From positions 110,157-174,156 of the forward strand of contig NZ_JODY01000012.1 in assembly GCF_000718015.1 (NCBI RefSeq): 64,000 bases of DNA. The letters are read 5' to 3'. Below are positions 42,475 through 51,183 of the stretch, piece by piece. Position 1 is the stretch's first letter. The number at the start of each line of letters is the position of its first letter. The stretch comes from Streptomyces catenulae (GTDB taxonomy: Bacteria; Actinomycetota; Actinomycetes; Streptomycetales; Streptomycetaceae). Under the pieces are notes generated by a model that saw nothing but the letters and a program-made list of their open reading frames with translations, made no database searches and was not told the origin of the DNA. A program made the translations under genes and the position numbers.

Positions 42475-43068
42475 ATGTACCGGGCACTGATCGTCGTCGA
42501 CGTACAGAACGACTTCTGCGAGGGCGGCACCGTCGCGGTGCGGGGCGGCGGGGACGTCGCCGCCGCCATCACCGACCTCGTGGGCCGCGCCGGGGACACC
42601 TACCGGCATGTGGTGGCCACCCGCGACTTCCACATCGACCCCGGTGCGCACTTCTCCGACCACCCGGACTTCGTGGACTCCTGGCCGGTGCACTGTGTGG
42701 CCGGGTCCGAGGGCAGCGGCTTCCACCCCAACTTCGCCCCCGCCGTCTCCTCCGGCGCCGTCGACGCCGTCTTCGACAAGGGCGCGTACGAGGCCGCGTA
42801 CAGCGGTTTCGAGGGGGCGGACGACCGGGGTACCGCGCTGGCCGACTGGCTGCGCGCCCATGACGTCACCGAGGTGGACGTGGTCGGGATCGCCACCGAC
42901 CACTGTGTCCGGGCCACCGCGCTCGATGCGCTCCGCGCCGGGCTGCGCACCCGGGTGCTGCTCGATCTGACCGCGGCGGTCGCCGCCCCGACCACCGAGC
43001 GGGCGCTGGCCCAGCTGCGGGCGGCGGGCGCGGAGCTGACCGGCACACCGGTGCTGGCCGAGGGCTGA
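42475..43068 (+). CDS. pncA: Nicotinamidase (isochorismatase fold)
   Basis: 197 residues from the ATG at 42475 with GGAAAGG upstream. It hydrolyses nicotinamide to nicotinate, the substrate of PncB encoded just upstream. The catalytic triad is visible: Asp9 in VVDVQNDF, Lys in VFDKGAYEAAYSGF and Cys in GIATDHCVRATALDAL. Metal ligands are in TRDFHIDPGAHF, and 'DSWPVHCVAGSEG' is the conserved nicotinamidase segment. Pairing with pncB supports nicotinamidase rather than isochorismatase activity. It is cytoplasmic. Confidence 0.95.
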   Translation: MYRALIVVDVQNDFCEGGTVAVRGGGDVAAAITDLVGRAGDTYRHVVATRDFHIDPGAHFSDHPDFVDSWPVHCVAGSEGSGFHPNFAPAVSSGAVDAVFDKGAYEAAYSGFEGADDRGTALADWLRAHDVTEVDVVGIATDHCVRATALDALRAGLRTRVLLDLTAAVAAPTTERALAQLRAAGAELTGTPVLAEG

Positions 43069-43110
43069 CGGGCGGGCCCGGCGCCCGCGGCGGACCGGCC
43101 GCGGCGCGGG

Positions 43111-43425
43111 TCAGGCGGCCTGTGCCGGGCGGAGCAGGGCGCGTATCGGGTGCCAGGACTCGGTGTCGTCGTCCAGGGTCTGGCGCCAGACGACGCCGTC
43201 GGGGTGGTGCAGGACGGCGGTCACCTCGTCCGGGGTGGGCGGGCGCATGTTGCCGCGCAGGTAGACGGCGCGGAGCCCGAGGTTGCGCAGCCTGGTCAGG
43301 GCGCGCTGGCGGTTGGCGGCGTGGACGAGGACACGCACCCGGCGGCCGTCGCCCCCGGGTCTGGGCAGCGCCAGGGCGACCACCACGCTTCCGCCGGGAA
43401 GCCGGATGAAGCCGCCTTGGGACAT
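43111..43425 (-). CDS. Conserved hypothetical protein
   Basis: 104 residues from the ATG at 43425, chosen because GGGGGAG is at proper spacing; an ATG six bases upstream is also in frame. Small, basic and soluble: 'GGFIRLPGGSVVVALALPRPGG', 'RVRVLVHAANRQRALTRLRNLGLRAVYLRGN' and 'VTAVLHHPDGVVWRQ' (in parts). No family name comes to mind. It lies after the InhA-type protease on the same strand but separated by a terminator, so it is likely transcribed on its own. Confidence 0.75.
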   Translation of the reverse strand: MSQGGFIRLPGGSVVVALALPRPGGDGRRVRVLVHAANRQRALTRLRNLGLRAVYLRGNMRPPTPDEVTAVLHHPDGVVWRQTLDDDTESWHPIRALLRPAQAA

Positions 43426-43485
43426 CTGCATTTCTCCCCCGTGAGGCTGGGCGTCAACAAGAAGTCGTAGGACGCATCTAAACGC

Positions 43486-43521
43486 GATCGGCCGCTGCCC
43501 GCCAGGGGGCAACGGCCGATC
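43486..43521 (-). terminator. Terminator hairpin after the M6 protease
   Basis: Arms GATCGGCCG (43486-43494) and CGGCCGATC (43513-43521) with inner GCCC/GGGC pairs, 22 bases past the protease stop on the minus strand. Confidence 0.8.
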
Positions 43522-43542
43522 ATGTTCTGACCTGCGGTCTTC

Positions 43543-45936
43543 TTACTTCTTTGTGGCGGGGGACACCTGGAGTGTCACCGTGGAGCCGTCCTTGGCCTCC
43601 TTGGTGATCTTGATCCGGGTGTTGGTGTCAGGAACGAGCACCCCGCCGGTCGGGTTCGCCTTGTCGTAGTAGACGCCGCTGTGGTCGTCGAAGAGGGTGA
43701 CGCCCTTCTTCGAGGCGATCTTCACGGCCCTGCCGTCCTTGTGCAGCCGGACGGCGTCCGTGGGCTGTGCGGTGAAGGTCGCGTCGTACGTCTGGAAGCG
43801 GTTGCGCATCAGCTTGCCGTCGGCCCACTTCTCGGCCTTCGGGTGGGCGTCGACCGGCAGGATCTGGCCGTGACCCGGGTGCTCGCCGACGTTGTTGTCC
43901 GCCTGCGAGGTGTCCCACAGCCAGATCAGCACGCCGTTCTGGAACGGGAAGTGCTCCACCCAGCCGGGCCGGTCGGTGGTCCAGCCGAAGTTGTACGGGC
44001 CGGTCTTCAGCGTCTTGTCGTACGAGACGTACTGGCGGTTCTCGGCGAGGTAGTACTGCGGGTAGTCCTTGGTGAAGGACGCGCCGATGCGGGAGAAGCC
44101 CTTGGCACTCCAGCCGTTGTCGCCGCTCTCGGCGTCGTCGGTGAAGACCGGCTTGCCGTCGGCGGTGACGGAGAGCGCGTCGGCGGCGAAGCCCTTGAGG
44201 GCCAGTCCGCCGTCGGTCTGGTAGCGGAACCGCAGGTCGATCTTCTTCCCGGCGTAGGCGTCGAGCGGGAAGACCAGGTCGCGGTAGGCGCCGGAGGTGC
44301 CGGTCAGGCCCGGCTTGTCGCCGCCGTCGCGGGGGATGGCCCTGCCGTCGGCGGTGCCGTCGAGCGCGGTCCAGTCGGCGCCGCCGTCGGTCGAGACCTC
44401 GGCGTAGAGGAAGTCGTAGTTCTCCTCGATGTCCCACCAGCCCTTGAGGGCGAGCTGTGCCTCGGTGGCACCGGTGAGGTCGACCTGGCGGGTGAGGGTG
44501 TTCTTGAGGTCGTTGCCCATGTCGCTCCACCACTGGTGGGAGCCTTCGGCGGGCGGCACGATCTCGGTCTTCACCGTCTTGGCGGGCAGGTCGACGACGA
44601 GCGCCTGCTTGTCCTTGGTGTTGTACTCGGCGACGCCCAGCTTGTGGGTGGAGGCCGTCGCCGCCTTCGCCTTGCCGTAGTTGAGCCAGCCCAGCTGGAG
44701 CTTGTCCCAGGCGCTCATGTCGCCCGGCAGGTCGCCGATCGCGTCCTTGCCGGTGCCCAGCCAGGAGCCGGACGACATCAGCGACCAGAAGTCGACGGAG
44801 GACTCACCGCTGCCGGTGGTGTCGTACTCGTCGGGCAGTCCGAGGTCGTGGCCGTACTCGTGGGCGAAGACGCCGAGGCCGCCGTTCTCCGGCTGCATGG
44901 TGTAGTCGCCGACCCAGATGCCGGTGTCGCCGATCTGCGTGCCACCGGCCTTGTTGTCGGCCGGTCCGGTCTTGCCGGCGTCGGTGCCGTACGCGTACCA
45001 GCGGTGCGCCCAGATGGCGTCGGTCTTCTGTGCGCCGCCGCCGGCCGACTCGTCCTCACCGGCGTGCACGATCTGGAAGTGGTCGATGTAGCCGTCGGGC
45101 TCGTTGAAGTTGCCGTCGCCGTCGTGGTCGTAGCGGTCCCACTGGTCGTACTGGGCGAGGTCGACCTTGATCTGCGCGGTGCTGCGACCGGCGGCCTTCT
45201 GCAGTTCGACCCACTTGTTGACGCCGTCGCGGACCAGGTCCCAGGCGTTGGCGCAGTTGGTGTCGCCGCAGTAGTTGGAGCCGTAGCGGGCCTCGTTCCA
45301 GTCGACCTTGACCCAGTCGGTGACCTCGCCGTCGACGGAGTAGCGGCCGGAGGACTGCTTCTCGTAGTACTTGGCCAGCGACTGCTTCTTCTTGTCGTGC
45401 GAGAAGTAGAGGTCCTGGAAGTGCTGGCGGTTGAAGTCCGGCTGCCAGGCGGTGCTGTTGTCGTCCTTGCGGTCCGGCCGCGCGATGGTGTTGTGCGCGG
45501 GGCCCGCGGTGCCGCCGTACTTCTTCACGGGCGGCAGGGGGCCGTCGCCGTCCGGGTCGTACATCGTGGTGTCGTCGACCTTGTCGCCGAAGTCCACCAG
45601 GATCGTGAAGATCTTGTCGGTCTTCTCGCGGGCCAGCTCGACGTACTTGCTCTTCCCGAGCTTGACGACCTGGGATGCGCCCTTACGGGTCGGCTTGGCG
45701 TCGCCGTCGAGGACCTGCTTGACGGCCTCCTGGCGGCGCGCGGACTGGCGCTCGCTGAAGGGGCCCTTGAGGTCGTGGTCGGTGCTCCGCTCGGGGGCGG
45801 GGTCGTGCCGTTGGGCGACGGCCGGGTGGGGGTCGGGGGCGGCGACGGCCGCCCCCGACGACAACGAGGCCGCCCCGATCGCGGCAATCGCCGTGGCCAG
45901 GACGGCCGGTCCGAACACCCTTCTTCGCTCTCTCAC
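43543..45936 (-). CDS. Secreted immune inhibitor A-type metalloprotease (peptidase M6)
   Basis: 797 residues from the GTG at 45936, where GGGGAGG stands ten bases upstream; the frame remains open further 5'. The signal peptide (RRRVFGPAVLATAIAAIGAASL...) ends near AVAAP. A propeptide region is followed by the M6 catalytic domain with zinc motif HEYGHDLGLPDEYD (HExxHxxGxxD). Downstream beta-rich domains include a MAM-like jelly roll ('WWDIEENYDFLYAEVSTDGG') and a C-terminal module. InhA-type proteases degrade extracellular proteins and can activate other secreted enzymes. The putative calcium-binding run DHDGDGNFNEPDG is in the catalytic domain. Confidence 0.94.
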   Translation of the reverse strand: MRERRRVFGPAVLATAIAAIGAASLSSGAAVAAPDPHPAVAQRHDPAPERSTDHDLKGPFSERQSARRQEAVKQVLDGDAKPTRKGASQVVKLGKSKYVELAREKTDKIFTILVDFGDKVDDTTMYDPDGDGPLPPVKKYGGTAGPAHNTIARPDRKDDNSTAWQPDFNRQHFQDLYFSHDKKKQSLAKYYEKQSSGRYSVDGEVTDWVKVDWNEARYGSNYCGDTNCANAWDLVRDGVNKWVELQKAAGRSTAQIKVDLAQYDQWDRYDHDGDGNFNEPDGYIDHFQIVHAGEDESAGGGAQKTDAIWAHRWYAYGTDAGKTGPADNKAGGTQIGDTGIWVGDYTMQPENGGLGVFAHEYGHDLGLPDEYDTTGSGESSVDFWSLMSSGSWLGTGKDAIGDLPGDMSAWDKLQLGWLNYGKAKAATASTHKLGVAEYNTKDKQALVVDLPAKTVKTEIVPPAEGSHQWWSDMGNDLKNTLTRQVDLTGATEAQLALKGWWDIEENYDFLYAEVSTDGGADWTALDGTADGRAIPRDGGDKPGLTGTSGAYRDLVFPLDAYAGKKIDLRFRYQTDGGLALKGFAADALSVTADGKPVFTDDAESGDNGWSAKGFSRIGASFTKDYPQYYLAENRQYVSYDKTLKTGPYNFGWTTDRPGWVEHFPFQNGVLIWLWDTSQADNNVGEHPGHGQILPVDAHPKAEKWADGKLMRNRFQTYDATFTAQPTDAVRLHKDGRAVKIASKKGVTLFDDHSGVYYDKANPTGGVLVPDTNTRIKITKEAKDGSTVTLQVSPATKK

Positions 45937-46125
45937 TTGGCGCTTTCCTCCCCTTCGCGCGGGCATCTTGAAGGGAATTTGACCGGAGCGGCGCCGGAAA
46001 AGACAGATCTTGACTTGAACACGACAGCGACGTACGTTATCCGGTCGGCGTGCGGCGGTCACCGGACGCGACGGCGCCCCGGCGGGCCGTCGGCCGCCAC
46101 CGGGGCGCGCGTAGCTGATGCTTCG

Positions 46126-46881
46126 TCAGGCGGCCGACACCACCACCGTCTTGGCCGCCTTGTCGTGCAGACACTGCTGGTACGGCTTGTCCCACGTACA
46201 CCACAGGACGTTGATCAGCCAGAAGACGAAGCCGCAGCACGGCACGATCTCCGGCAGCGTGTAGACCGCCGCCCGCAGCCACCCCGCCTGGGTCGTCGGC
46301 ACCGAACCGTTGGACAACATCGCGACCCGGATCTTCATCGCCATCTTGCCGACGGTCTGCCCCCGGTGCGTCAGCATCAGCCCCTCGTAGACCAGGTACA
46401 CCAGCATCGTCACGCCCGAGACCGTCGCCTGCTTGCTGGTCTCGGCGTTGCTGGTGCTGGTGTAGTCGACCCAGCCGACGATGCTGCCCATGATCAGCGA
46501 CATCGGTACGCCGATGATGATCGCGTCGATGATCCGCGCCACCAGCCGCCGCCCGCGCCCGGCGAGCGGCGGCATCCCGGCCAGCGGATCGGCGGCACCG
46601 TACCCGCCGCCGTACGGGTTGTCGGCGTACCGGCCACCGCCCCCGTAGGGGTCACCGCCGTGCGGGGCGCCCCCGTAAGGGTCGTGGCCGTACGGACCGC
46701 CCGGGGGCGGGCCGCCGGGCGGGGGGCCTCCCGGGGGCGGGCCGCCCGCGGAGCCGCCGGATTCCGGGCCGCCCCAGCCCGGACCGGGGCCACCGCCCGA
46801 CGGCGGCTCCTGCGGCTTCTTCAGGAACGGGTCGTCCTCCGGCGGTTCACCGGATCCGGGCCCGGGCTGCTCACTGCTCAT
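46126..46881 (-). CDS. RDD family membrane protein, Pro/Gly-rich N-terminus
   Basis: 251 residues from the ATG at 46881. The first about 100 residues are a cytoplasmic Pro/Gly/Tyr-rich tract with GGPPPGGPPPGGP and GGxPYGG repeats. The RDD domain follows: 'GRGRRLVARIIDAIIIGVPMSL' with the Arg-Asp signature in TM1, 'YLVYEGLMLTHRGQTVGKMAMKIRV', and TM3 before 'WCTWDKPYQQCLHDKAAKTVVV' (in parts). Function of RDD proteins is mostly unknown; some affect Na+/H+ balance. A second RDD gene lies just upstream on the same strand. Confidence 0.92.
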   Translation of the reverse strand: MSSEQPGPGSGEPPEDDPFLKKPQEPPSGGGPGPGWGGPESGGSAGGPPPGGPPPGGPPPGGPYGHDPYGGAPHGGDPYGGGGRYADNPYGGGYGAADPLAGMPPLAGRGRRLVARIIDAIIIGVPMSLIMGSIVGWVDYTSTSNAETSKQATVSGVTMLVYLVYEGLMLTHRGQTVGKMAMKIRVAMLSNGSVPTTQAGWLRAAVYTLPEIVPCCGFVFWLINVLWCTWDKPYQQCLHDKAAKTVVVSAA

Positions 46882-46972
46882 GGCCCGAGTCGACCCCCTA
46901 CGGGCCACGGCCGCATCCGGCGAGGTCCGTTCGGGGGACACGCGCCGGGCGCGCCCGGCCCGGGGACGGCGA

Positions 46973-46999
46973 CGGCCCCCGGCGGGAGGCCGGGGGCCG
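46973..46999 (-). terminator. Hairpin between the two RDD genes
   Basis: Arms CGGCCCCCGG (46973-46982) and CCGGGGGCCG (46990-46999) between the stop of the upstream RDD gene and the start of the downstream one. Partial termination is likely. Confidence 0.65.
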
Positions 47000-47036
47000 A
47001 AGGGACGCGCGCCCGGGCCGGGCGCCGCGCGGCGGG

Positions 47037-48542
47037 TCAGTCGGCGGCGACGAACGTCCGGGCCACCTTGTCGTGCCAGCACTGGCGCCACGGCTTGTCG
47101 AAGAGGCACCAGGCCGCGTCGAGCACGCCGACGACCAGGAAGCCGAGGACGCCGAAGACCAGCCAGCGCTTGACCAGGGACATCAGCTCGGGGGTGTCAT
47201 GGCTCTCGATGTCCACGACCCGCACCCCGCACACCTTCTTGCCCAGGCTGCGGCCCCACTTGAGGGTCGGCAGCAGCTCGATCAGCCCGCCGCCGACCAC
47301 CACCGCCGCCAGCACCGCGAGGAAGAGCGGGGCGGTGCCGCCGTCGAGCAGATAGACCGTCACCTGGCGGCCGGACTCCTTGGCCGCCGCGATCTTCGCG
47401 TCGATGTGGTCCACGGCGCCGCCCCACAGCGGCAGCGCGACGAGGACCGTCAGCACCGCGAGGAGGGCCAGATCGATCAGCCGGGCGGCGAGCCTGCGGC
47501 CGAGCGCCGCCGGGTGGGCCTGCTCCACGGCGAACGGATCGGCGGTCGGCGGCTTCCACGGGAGGACACCGTCGTCCTCGCCCGGTCCGCCCGCCGGACC
47601 CGCACCACCCGGGAACGGGAAGCCGCCACCGGCGCCCGGACCGGGCTGCGGCTGCGGGCCGCCCTGCGGCGGCACCGGGCCGGGCGCGGTCGGCACCTGC
47701 GGCGGGTTGAACGGGGCCTGCCGGGGGTGCGGGTGCTGCGGATGCGGCGGGTACGCCGGACCGCTCGCGCCTGCCCCGGGCATCGACTGCGGCCCGCTCG
47801 GCGCCGCCCCGGCGGGGCCGCCCTGACCCACGACGGGAGCGGCCGGAGCCGGACCGGCGGCGGGAGCGGGGGCCCCGCCCTGACCGGCCTGACCGCCCTG
47901 ACCGGCCGGAGCGCCCGGGCCCGCCGCGGGGCCGGGCCGCTGCGGCAGCCGGATCGCCATCGTGCCGCCGTCCTTGGGCGCCGGGCCGTCGCCCGGGCGG
48001 ACCGCGCGGATCGTGGTGGTGCCCCGGTCGCGGGCGGGCGGGCGGACCGCACGCATGGTGACCGTGCCGTCGGGGCGCGACGGCTCCTCCGGCTCCGGCT
48101 CCGGCTGCGGCCCGGCCCCGTCGCCGTCCTGCGTCCGGGGCGCCGGGACGGCTCCCCCGGTCTCCGCCGTACCGGACGGACGGCCGGACGCCGCGTCGGG
48201 CGAGCCCCACGAGACGGGTCCGGCGGCGCCGGTGCCGCCCTGCCGGGCCGCGTCGGCGCGCCAGGCGGAGGCGGGCGCGGCGCCGCCGGTGCCCTCGTCG
48301 AGGAAGACCGGGCCGGTCTCCTCCGCCGGGGCGGCGGGTGGCGCGGACGCCGGGGCGGGCGCGGGGGCGGGTGCGGCGCCCGGCGGCGGTGCGGGCATCG
48401 CCTCGCCCTCGGCCGGGGCCGGGCGGCTGGTGCCCGGCACCCACGCGGTTCCGTCCCAGTACCGGATGTAGCCGGGGATGGACGGGTCCGGGTAATACCC
48501 CCCAACGGGTACGTTGCCACCACTACCGGGGGATTCCGCCAC
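47037..48542 (-). CDS. DUF2510-RDD fusion membrane protein with long Pro-rich linker
   Basis: 501 residues from the GTG at 48542, just before the DUF2510 module (GGYYPDPSIPGYIRYWDGTAWVPG) that forms the N-terminal 35 residues. A disordered Ala/Pro/Gly/Gln linker of about 300 residues follows, containing repeated 'TMRAVRPP/TIRAVRPG' and Gly-Gln-Gly segments. The last about 150 residues are an RDD domain ('ALGRRLAARLIDLALLAVLTV', 'LKWGRSLGKKVCGVRVVD', 'WCLFDKPWRQCWHDKVARTFV', in parts). The linker would keep the DUF2510 module far out in the cytoplasm. It resembles its neighbour at 46126-46881 in the C-terminal 'W..DKP..QC.HDKxA.T' signature, so they are paralogues. Confidence 0.92.
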   Translation of the reverse strand: MAESPGSGGNVPVGGYYPDPSIPGYIRYWDGTAWVPGTSRPAPAEGEAMPAPPPGAAPAPAPAPASAPPAAPAEETGPVFLDEGTGGAAPASAWRADAARQGGTGAAGPVSWGSPDAASGRPSGTAETGGAVPAPRTQDGDGAGPQPEPEPEEPSRPDGTVTMRAVRPPARDRGTTTIRAVRPGDGPAPKDGGTMAIRLPQRPGPAAGPGAPAGQGGQAGQGGAPAPAAGPAPAAPVVGQGGPAGAAPSGPQSMPGAGASGPAYPPHPQHPHPRQAPFNPPQVPTAPGPVPPQGGPQPQPGPGAGGGFPFPGGAGPAGGPGEDDGVLPWKPPTADPFAVEQAHPAALGRRLAARLIDLALLAVLTVLVALPLWGGAVDHIDAKIAAAKESGRQVTVYLLDGGTAPLFLAVLAAVVVGGGLIELLPTLKWGRSLGKKVCGVRVVDIESHDTPELMSLVKRWLVFGVLGFLVVGVLDAAWCLFDKPWRQCWHDKVARTFVAAD

Positions 48543-49034
48543 TGTCCCCAACTCCCCTCGCGTCCCACGCCTGTGCTCTGTGTGCCGTCGCCCGCCGGTC
48601 GGTCCCGGCCGCGCCGCGCGCGCCGGACGCCGCACCGGGGTCCTCGGCCCGACCGTCCGCCGCGCCCCGGTTGCCGCGGGGGCACCGTGCCCGGCGTCGA
48701 TCGTCCACGGAGGAGGTTAACGAAGAACCACGGGGCGGCAGAGCGCGCGTCGTCCGGGAAACCGCTCCCTCGTACTCGGGCCCGGGACGTTCCGCCCCGG
48801 ACAATCACGGACGAACCCGTGCGCCCCGGCGTCCGGCGGAGTCTGCGGGGGTCCCGTCCGCCCCGTTCCGCACCTCCCGTTCACCCGTCCGGAACCACCT
48901 GGAAGGAGTCCGCGGAAAAGTCCGCGAAAAAAATTCTCGAAGTCGCGTAAGGATCCGTGGCCCCCCGCTCTCTATCCCAGTGCGGGCGGAACACAACGGG
49001 GCCCGTACAGCGAAGCGGAGAGGTGGAAAATCCC
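48543..49034. promoter_or_regulatory. Divergent intergenic region upstream of ssgG
   Basis: 492 bases with no credible gene. A GGAGGAGG at about 48709-48716 is not followed by a start codon. At 48907-48932 there is a 12-bp tandem repeat (AGTCCGCGGAAA, AGTCCGCGAAAA) that also forms the dyad CGCGGA-AAAG-TCCGCG and ends in a run of A. This AT-rich spot is the likely promoter or operator zone for the SsgA-like gene. Confidence 0.5.
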
Positions 49035-49511
49035 ATGCACAGCGTGGTGGAGCGAGAGTTGGAACTGGGTCTGGTCATCTCGCCGGAGCAGAGCGTTCCG
49101 GTGCCGGCCCGGCTGGCCTACCGCACCGACGACCCGTACGCGGTCCACATCACCTTCCACATCGGCTCGGACGCGCCCGTCAACTGGACGTTCGCGCGCG
49201 AGCTGCTGGTCGAGGGCGTGTTCCGGCCCTGCGGTCACGGTGACGTACGGGTCTGGCCGACGAAGGTGGACGGCCGCAGCCTGGTCTGCATGGCGCTCAG
49301 CTCGCCGGACGGGGACGCGCTCCTGGAGGCGCCCGCAGCCGCCGTGTCGGCGTGGCTGGAGCGCACCCTGCGCGTCGTCCCCCCGGGCTCGGAGCAGGAG
49401 CACCTGGGCATGGACAAAGGACTGAGCGAGCTGCTGGCGATGGCGACCGGCGACGCGCCGTGGGCCGGGGAGCCGTGGCCGTCGGACGAGACCCCGGACG
49501 CGGGTGCGTGA
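49035..49511 (+). CDS. ssgG: SsgA-like (SALP) sporulation/cell-division protein
   Basis: 158 residues from the ATG at 49035 with AGAGGTGGAAAA upstream. The SALP fold is shown by 'VPARLAYRTDDPYAVHITFHI', 'PVNWTFARELLVEGVFRPCGHGDVRVWP' and 'LSSPDGDALLEAPAAAVSAWLERT' (in parts). SALPs occur only in sporulating actinomycetes and guide septum placement and spore maturation. Comparison of gene neighbourhoods from memory makes this the ssgG orthologue; SsgG has been linked to correct septum positioning. It is expressed alone. Confidence 0.9.
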   Translation: MHSVVERELELGLVISPEQSVPVPARLAYRTDDPYAVHITFHIGSDAPVNWTFARELLVEGVFRPCGHGDVRVWPTKVDGRSLVCMALSSPDGDALLEAPAAAVSAWLERTLRVVPPGSEQEHLGMDKGLSELLAMATGDAPWAGEPWPSDETPDAGA

Positions 49512-49592
49512 GCCGTGCCCGACCCCGTGCCGGGCGCCGGACCGTGGGTCCCCCGCCCGGCACCCCGCACACCGCTCCCCCGGCCCGCCGGG

Positions 49593-51038
49593 TCAGCCGC
49601 GGTACGCCTCCAGCAGCCGCAGCCAGACCTCGCTGATCGTCGGGTAGGCGGGGACGGCGTGCCAGAGGCGTTCGAGGGGGATCTCGGCGGCCACCGCGAG
49701 GGTCGCCGAGTGCAGCAGTTCCCCGACCCCGGGGCCGACGAAGGTGACCCCGAGGACGGTTTCGCGGTCCAGGTCGACGACCATCCGGGCGTGCCCGCGG
49801 TAGCCGTCGGCGTAGAGGGCGGCGCCCGCGACGGCGCCGAGGTCCGCGTCGACGGCGCGGACCCGGTGCCCGGCGCGCTCCGCCTCGGCCAGGGAGAGGC
49901 CGACGGCCGCGGCCTCGGGGTCGCTGAAGACGACCTGCGGGACGGCGGCGTGGTCGGCGGTGGCGGCGTGCGCGCCCCAGCGGTCGGTCTCCAGGAGCGG
50001 CACCCCCTGCGCCCGGGCGACGAGCGCGGCACCGGCGATCCGGGCCTGGTACTTGCCCTGGTGGGTGAGGAGGGCGCGGTGGTTGACGTCGCCGACGCCG
50101 TAGAGCCAGTCGTTGTCGGGGAGGTCGGTGACGCGGCAGGTGTCGTCGACGGTCAGCCAGTCGCCCGGGGTGAGGCCGACGGTCTCCAGGCCGAGGTCGT
50201 CGGTGCGCGGGGCGCGGCCGGTGGCGATCAGCAGCTCGTCGGCGACGATCTCGCCGCCGGTGTCCAGCTCCACGGTGACCGGTCCGCCCGGCGCCTCCCG
50301 GCGTACCCGGGTGACTCCGGTGCCGGTGCGCAGCAGCACGCCCGCCTCGGCGAGCGATTCGGCGACCAGTTGCCCGGCGAACGGCTCCATCCGGGGCAGC
50401 AGCCCCTCGCCGCGGACGAGCAGGGTGACCGAGGCGCCCAGGGCCCGCCAGGCGGTGGCCATCTCGACGCCGACGACGCCCCCGCCGACGATGACCAGCC
50501 TGCCCGGTACGGACGCGGCGCTGGTGGCCTCGCGGCTGGTCCAGGGCGCGGCGTCGGCGAGCCCGGGGATCGGCGGCAGCACGGCGCGGCTGCCGGTGCA
50601 GAGGGCGACGGCGTGCCGGGCGTGCAGCGTCCGTCCGCCGTCCACGACGACCGTCCGCGGCCCGGCCAGACGGCCCTGGCCGCGCACGAGCGGGACGCCG
50701 ACCGACTCCAGCCACCGCACCTGGCCGTCGTCCTTCCAGTGGGAGGCGAAGGCGTCGCGGTGGGCGAGGACGGCGGCGGTGTCGAGGGGGCCCGCGACCG
50801 CGTCCTCGATGCCGGGGACCCGGCGGGCCTCGGAGCGGGCGGTGACCGGGCGCAGCAGCGCCTTGCTCGGCATACAGGCCCAGTAGGAACATTCGCCGCC
50901 GACGCGTTCGCTCTCGACGATGACGGCGCTCAGCCCGGCGGCGTGCGCCCGGTCGGCGACGTTCTCGCCGGTGGGCCCGGCGCCCACCACGATCACGTCG
51001 TACGTCTCGTCGGTCCGGGTCGCTCCGCTCGCTGACAT
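49593..51038 (-). CDS. FAD-dependent pyridine nucleotide-disulfide oxidoreductase, LpdA-like
   Basis: 481 residues. FAD-binding GAGPTGENVADRAHAAG, the redox disulfide CSYWAC (Cx4C) in GGECSYWACMPSKALLR, NAD(P)-binding 'VIVGGGVVGVEMATAWRALGA', second FAD motif LYGVGDVNHRALL and the dimerisation domain. The active-site acid/base motif that reads HPTxSE in lipoamide dehydrogenase is AYPTISE here, so the catalytic His is a Tyr. This, with the Cx4C pair, suggests a flavoprotein disulfide reductase or quinone reductase of the LpdA type rather than an E3 subunit. It begins 145 bases upstream of the FAD-linked oxidase's 3' end. Confidence 0.93.
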   Translation of the reverse strand: MSASGATRTDETYDVIVVGAGPTGENVADRAHAAGLSAVIVESERVGGECSYWACMPSKALLRPVTARSEARRVPGIEDAVAGPLDTAAVLAHRDAFASHWKDDGQVRWLESVGVPLVRGQGRLAGPRTVVVDGGRTLHARHAVALCTGSRAVLPPIPGLADAAPWTSREATSAASVPGRLVIVGGGVVGVEMATAWRALGASVTLLVRGEGLLPRMEPFAGQLVAESLAEAGVLLRTGTGVTRVRREAPGGPVTVELDTGGEIVADELLIATGRAPRTDDLGLETVGLTPGDWLTVDDTCRVTDLPDNDWLYGVGDVNHRALLTHQGKYQARIAGAALVARAQGVPLLETDRWGAHAATADHAAVPQVVFSDPEAAAVGLSLAEAERAGHRVRAVDADLGAVAGAALYADGYRGHARMVVDLDRETVLGVTFVGPGVGELLHSATLAVAAEIPLERLWHAVPAYPTISEVWLRLLEAYRG

Positions 51039-51183
51039 CGGCTGCTCGCTCCCTGAGTGGCGCGGCGGCCGGGCGCTTCCCGGCCGGTGCGGTCACCTCC
51101 GCCCGGTGGGCGGCGGACACCCCCCATCGTGCGTCCGGCGGGGCGGGCCCGCATCCGGCGCGGCGGGGCGGTGGTCGGTACGG

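Noticed and set aside
43681..47355. A very long plus-strand open frame antisense to the M6 protease and RDD gene
   Set aside because: It mirrors the minus-strand genes; GC-rich third positions remove stop codons in the opposite frame. Composition is biased to Val/Gly/Arg repeats with no family motif, whereas the protease has a zinc motif and signal peptide.
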